From NCBI RefSeq assembly GCF_000002075.1, contig NW_004798032.1:330802-365627 (forward strand): 34,826 bases of DNA, read 5' to 3'. Source of the DNA: Aplysia californica (Eukaryota; Mollusca; Gastropoda; Aplysiida; Aplysiidae). Shown piece by piece: positions 33,481 through 34,826 of this stretch. Under the pieces are notes generated by a model. It did not search any database. It worked only from the letters and a program-made list of their open reading frames with translations, and was not told the DNA's origin. Within the stretch, counting starts at the first letter, position 1. Each line of letters begins with the position of its first letter. Both the position numbers and the translations under genes were made by a program.

Positions 33481-34015
33481 ATAATGAAATGACCAAAGTC
33501 CATGGCCACCTTACGTGCAGGCTTGCTAAGTAACAGCTCTCAGCCTATGCCAGCCTGTTGCCACCAATCTCACCCCTCAGAGGAGGAATTTGATTTTGAT
33601 TGGGATGAGACGGCAAAGAAAAGAGAAAGGACAGATAAAAGCAGTCGTTTGACTTGCGTAAAGCTTTGTTTAAAGTGAGAAAGAGCAGCGCAAACATCAG
33701 ACCCACTCTCTCGCCTAGGTACAATGCATCTGGTAGCAAGATAGAGACAGGACGGTCGAATATTAATAACCTTACATTACATTGTGGAGTTTATTATTCA
33801 CCTGTTCACTCCATTAGCGTTCCTCCTACAAACTGGAGGCATTATTCTTGGCCTTATTTTTAAAGTGTAGGAGAAAATCGACTTTCTCATTCCCTGGAAT
33901 GCCTAAATCAGGCTAGGTAACCATGCAAACACATTACACTTTCCCTGTTAAGTCAAGAATTTAAGTGAATCTTCATTGTATTGTTTGTGGATAGAGCAGT
34001 GGCACCTACAGTTCA
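33481..34015. other. no gene seen; possibly further LINE 5' sequence
   Basis: The portion next to the endonuclease fragment may be the upstream region of the same LINE. No independent gene or RNA recognised. Confidence 0.35.
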
Positions 34016-34150
34016 GTCTGATTTAAAGCCATCGGCGAGGTTTCTCTCTGTATCTGGGTATTGTTGGATGAGTATTTTGTATGCTGTTTCGAAGGTTATT
34101 ATGTCTGTGAATGACTTGTTGTGTGGTATGAGGTCTAAATTAATGTTTGG
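34016..34150 (-). other. short protein-like segment of unknown origin
   Basis: A stop-free minus-strand frame of about 45 codons contains LIPHNKSFTDIITFETAYKI and YPDTERNLADGFKSD, then stops. The composition is protein-like. There is no start codon or clear splice acceptor. It may be an exon of an unseen gene or a relic of a mobile element; I do not recognise it. Confidence 0.25.
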
Positions 34151-34727
34151 CTGAGTGAGGGGCCACGGAAAGGCCGTGAAAAAGAAATTGCTCTGTATCT
34201 TTCAAAGAAAATTTCAAGGAACTCATAAAGGATTCTGAGTCCGAAAGGTTTAACGGTCTTGTTGTTGCTTGTTTTTGTGGGGGTTTTTTTTATTACTTTT
34301 GGTGCCCAAATGAGTTTTTAAAACTCTCGTGGGCTGGGATGCCAGCACTAGTTGTCTGATTGCGTAGTTTAATTTTTTTTTAAATGTTTTCCTTCTAATT
34401 TTTAGGAATGGAATGTTAGCCACCTTCTATAGACTAACATTTTCAATACAGCCCATCAACATAGTATTTCTAAGCAGAGCAGGTGATAACACGTCACTAT
34501 CTGGGTGATCCCCATCGCCCACCAAAATTCCCCAAATATATCGCCCTCTTGTGAGCAATATGATCACCCAGGCTGCCAACGACTAGTTTAGACCATCACC
34601 TACTGTACTAGCATTTTTCAAATGCTCTAAGGAATTTAAGACAACAACATCCTTGAGTATTATTAATAGTGAAGTGCAAGTGTTTAAAAAGAAATCAATA
34701 ACAGATCATTTAATAATTTCTTTAATG
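34151..34727. other. no gene seen
   Basis: AT-rich sequence with T runs; nothing recognised. Confidence 0.4.
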
Positions 34728-34826
34728 CATCAAATCTTTCTTCGACTCTTTAACTCCAACGTCAAGTCTGTGCTCCTCTACGGCTGCGAAACTTGGAAGA
34801 CAACGAAGACAGTACTGAATAAAGTC
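34728..34826 (+). mobile_element. LINE fragment running off the window edge
   Basis: The plus strand reads FLRLFNSNVKSVLLYGCETW then KTTKTVLNKV, the conserved block just after the reverse transcriptase of a common animal LINE group (LLYGCETWxxTK). The rest lies beyond the window. Confidence 0.8.

Overview
The window is nuclear DNA from a multicellular animal. Two genes have ordinary GT-AG introns, coding density is low, and the rest is full of tRNA-derived SINEs, LINE fragments, small terminal-inverted-repeat elements, microsatellites and homopolymer runs. A mollusc, probably a gastropod, is my best guess. It rests on the style of the SINEs and of the LINE 3' ends and on my memory of such genomes, so it is inference and not proof.

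Layout. Bases 1-5,650 are gene-poor: a minisatellite with about 34 units, a tRNA-derived SINE, a long compound GT/GA microsatellite, a second SINE, a dispersed repeat with a SINE-like tail, and a clean 179-bp transposable element with an 8-bp target duplication. Bases 6,795-14,838 hold a complete six-exon minus-strand gene for a mitochondrial NIPSNAP3-like protein of 244 residues. A SINE, a pogo-type miniature transposon and a second 245-bp miniature element sit in its introns. Bases 14,840-20,640 are a repeat jungle: clusters of a TCTAGA hexamer, another 245-bp inverted-repeat element, several arms of a family built on CCGAACGTTCGG, and a LINE fragment with reverse-transcriptase motifs nested between two of those arms. 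Bases 21,204-26,035 hold a four-exon plus-strand gene for a 186-residue four-pass MARVEL-domain membrane protein of the plasmolipin/CMTM type. Bases 26,036-34,826 carry no gene I can support. They contain probable 3' UTR, SINEs, LINE fragments, and a second copy of the dispersed repeat enclosed in a perfect 21-bp inverted repeat.

The two genes point away from each other, NIPSNAP3-like on minus and the MARVEL gene on plus, with about 6.4 kb of repeats between their start codons. There is no sign that they work together. I found no prokaryote-like system, CRISPR array, functional tRNA or rRNA gene. Nothing here is clearly a new biological system. The most unusual material is the CCGAACGTTCGG repeat family and the nested inverted-repeat elements.
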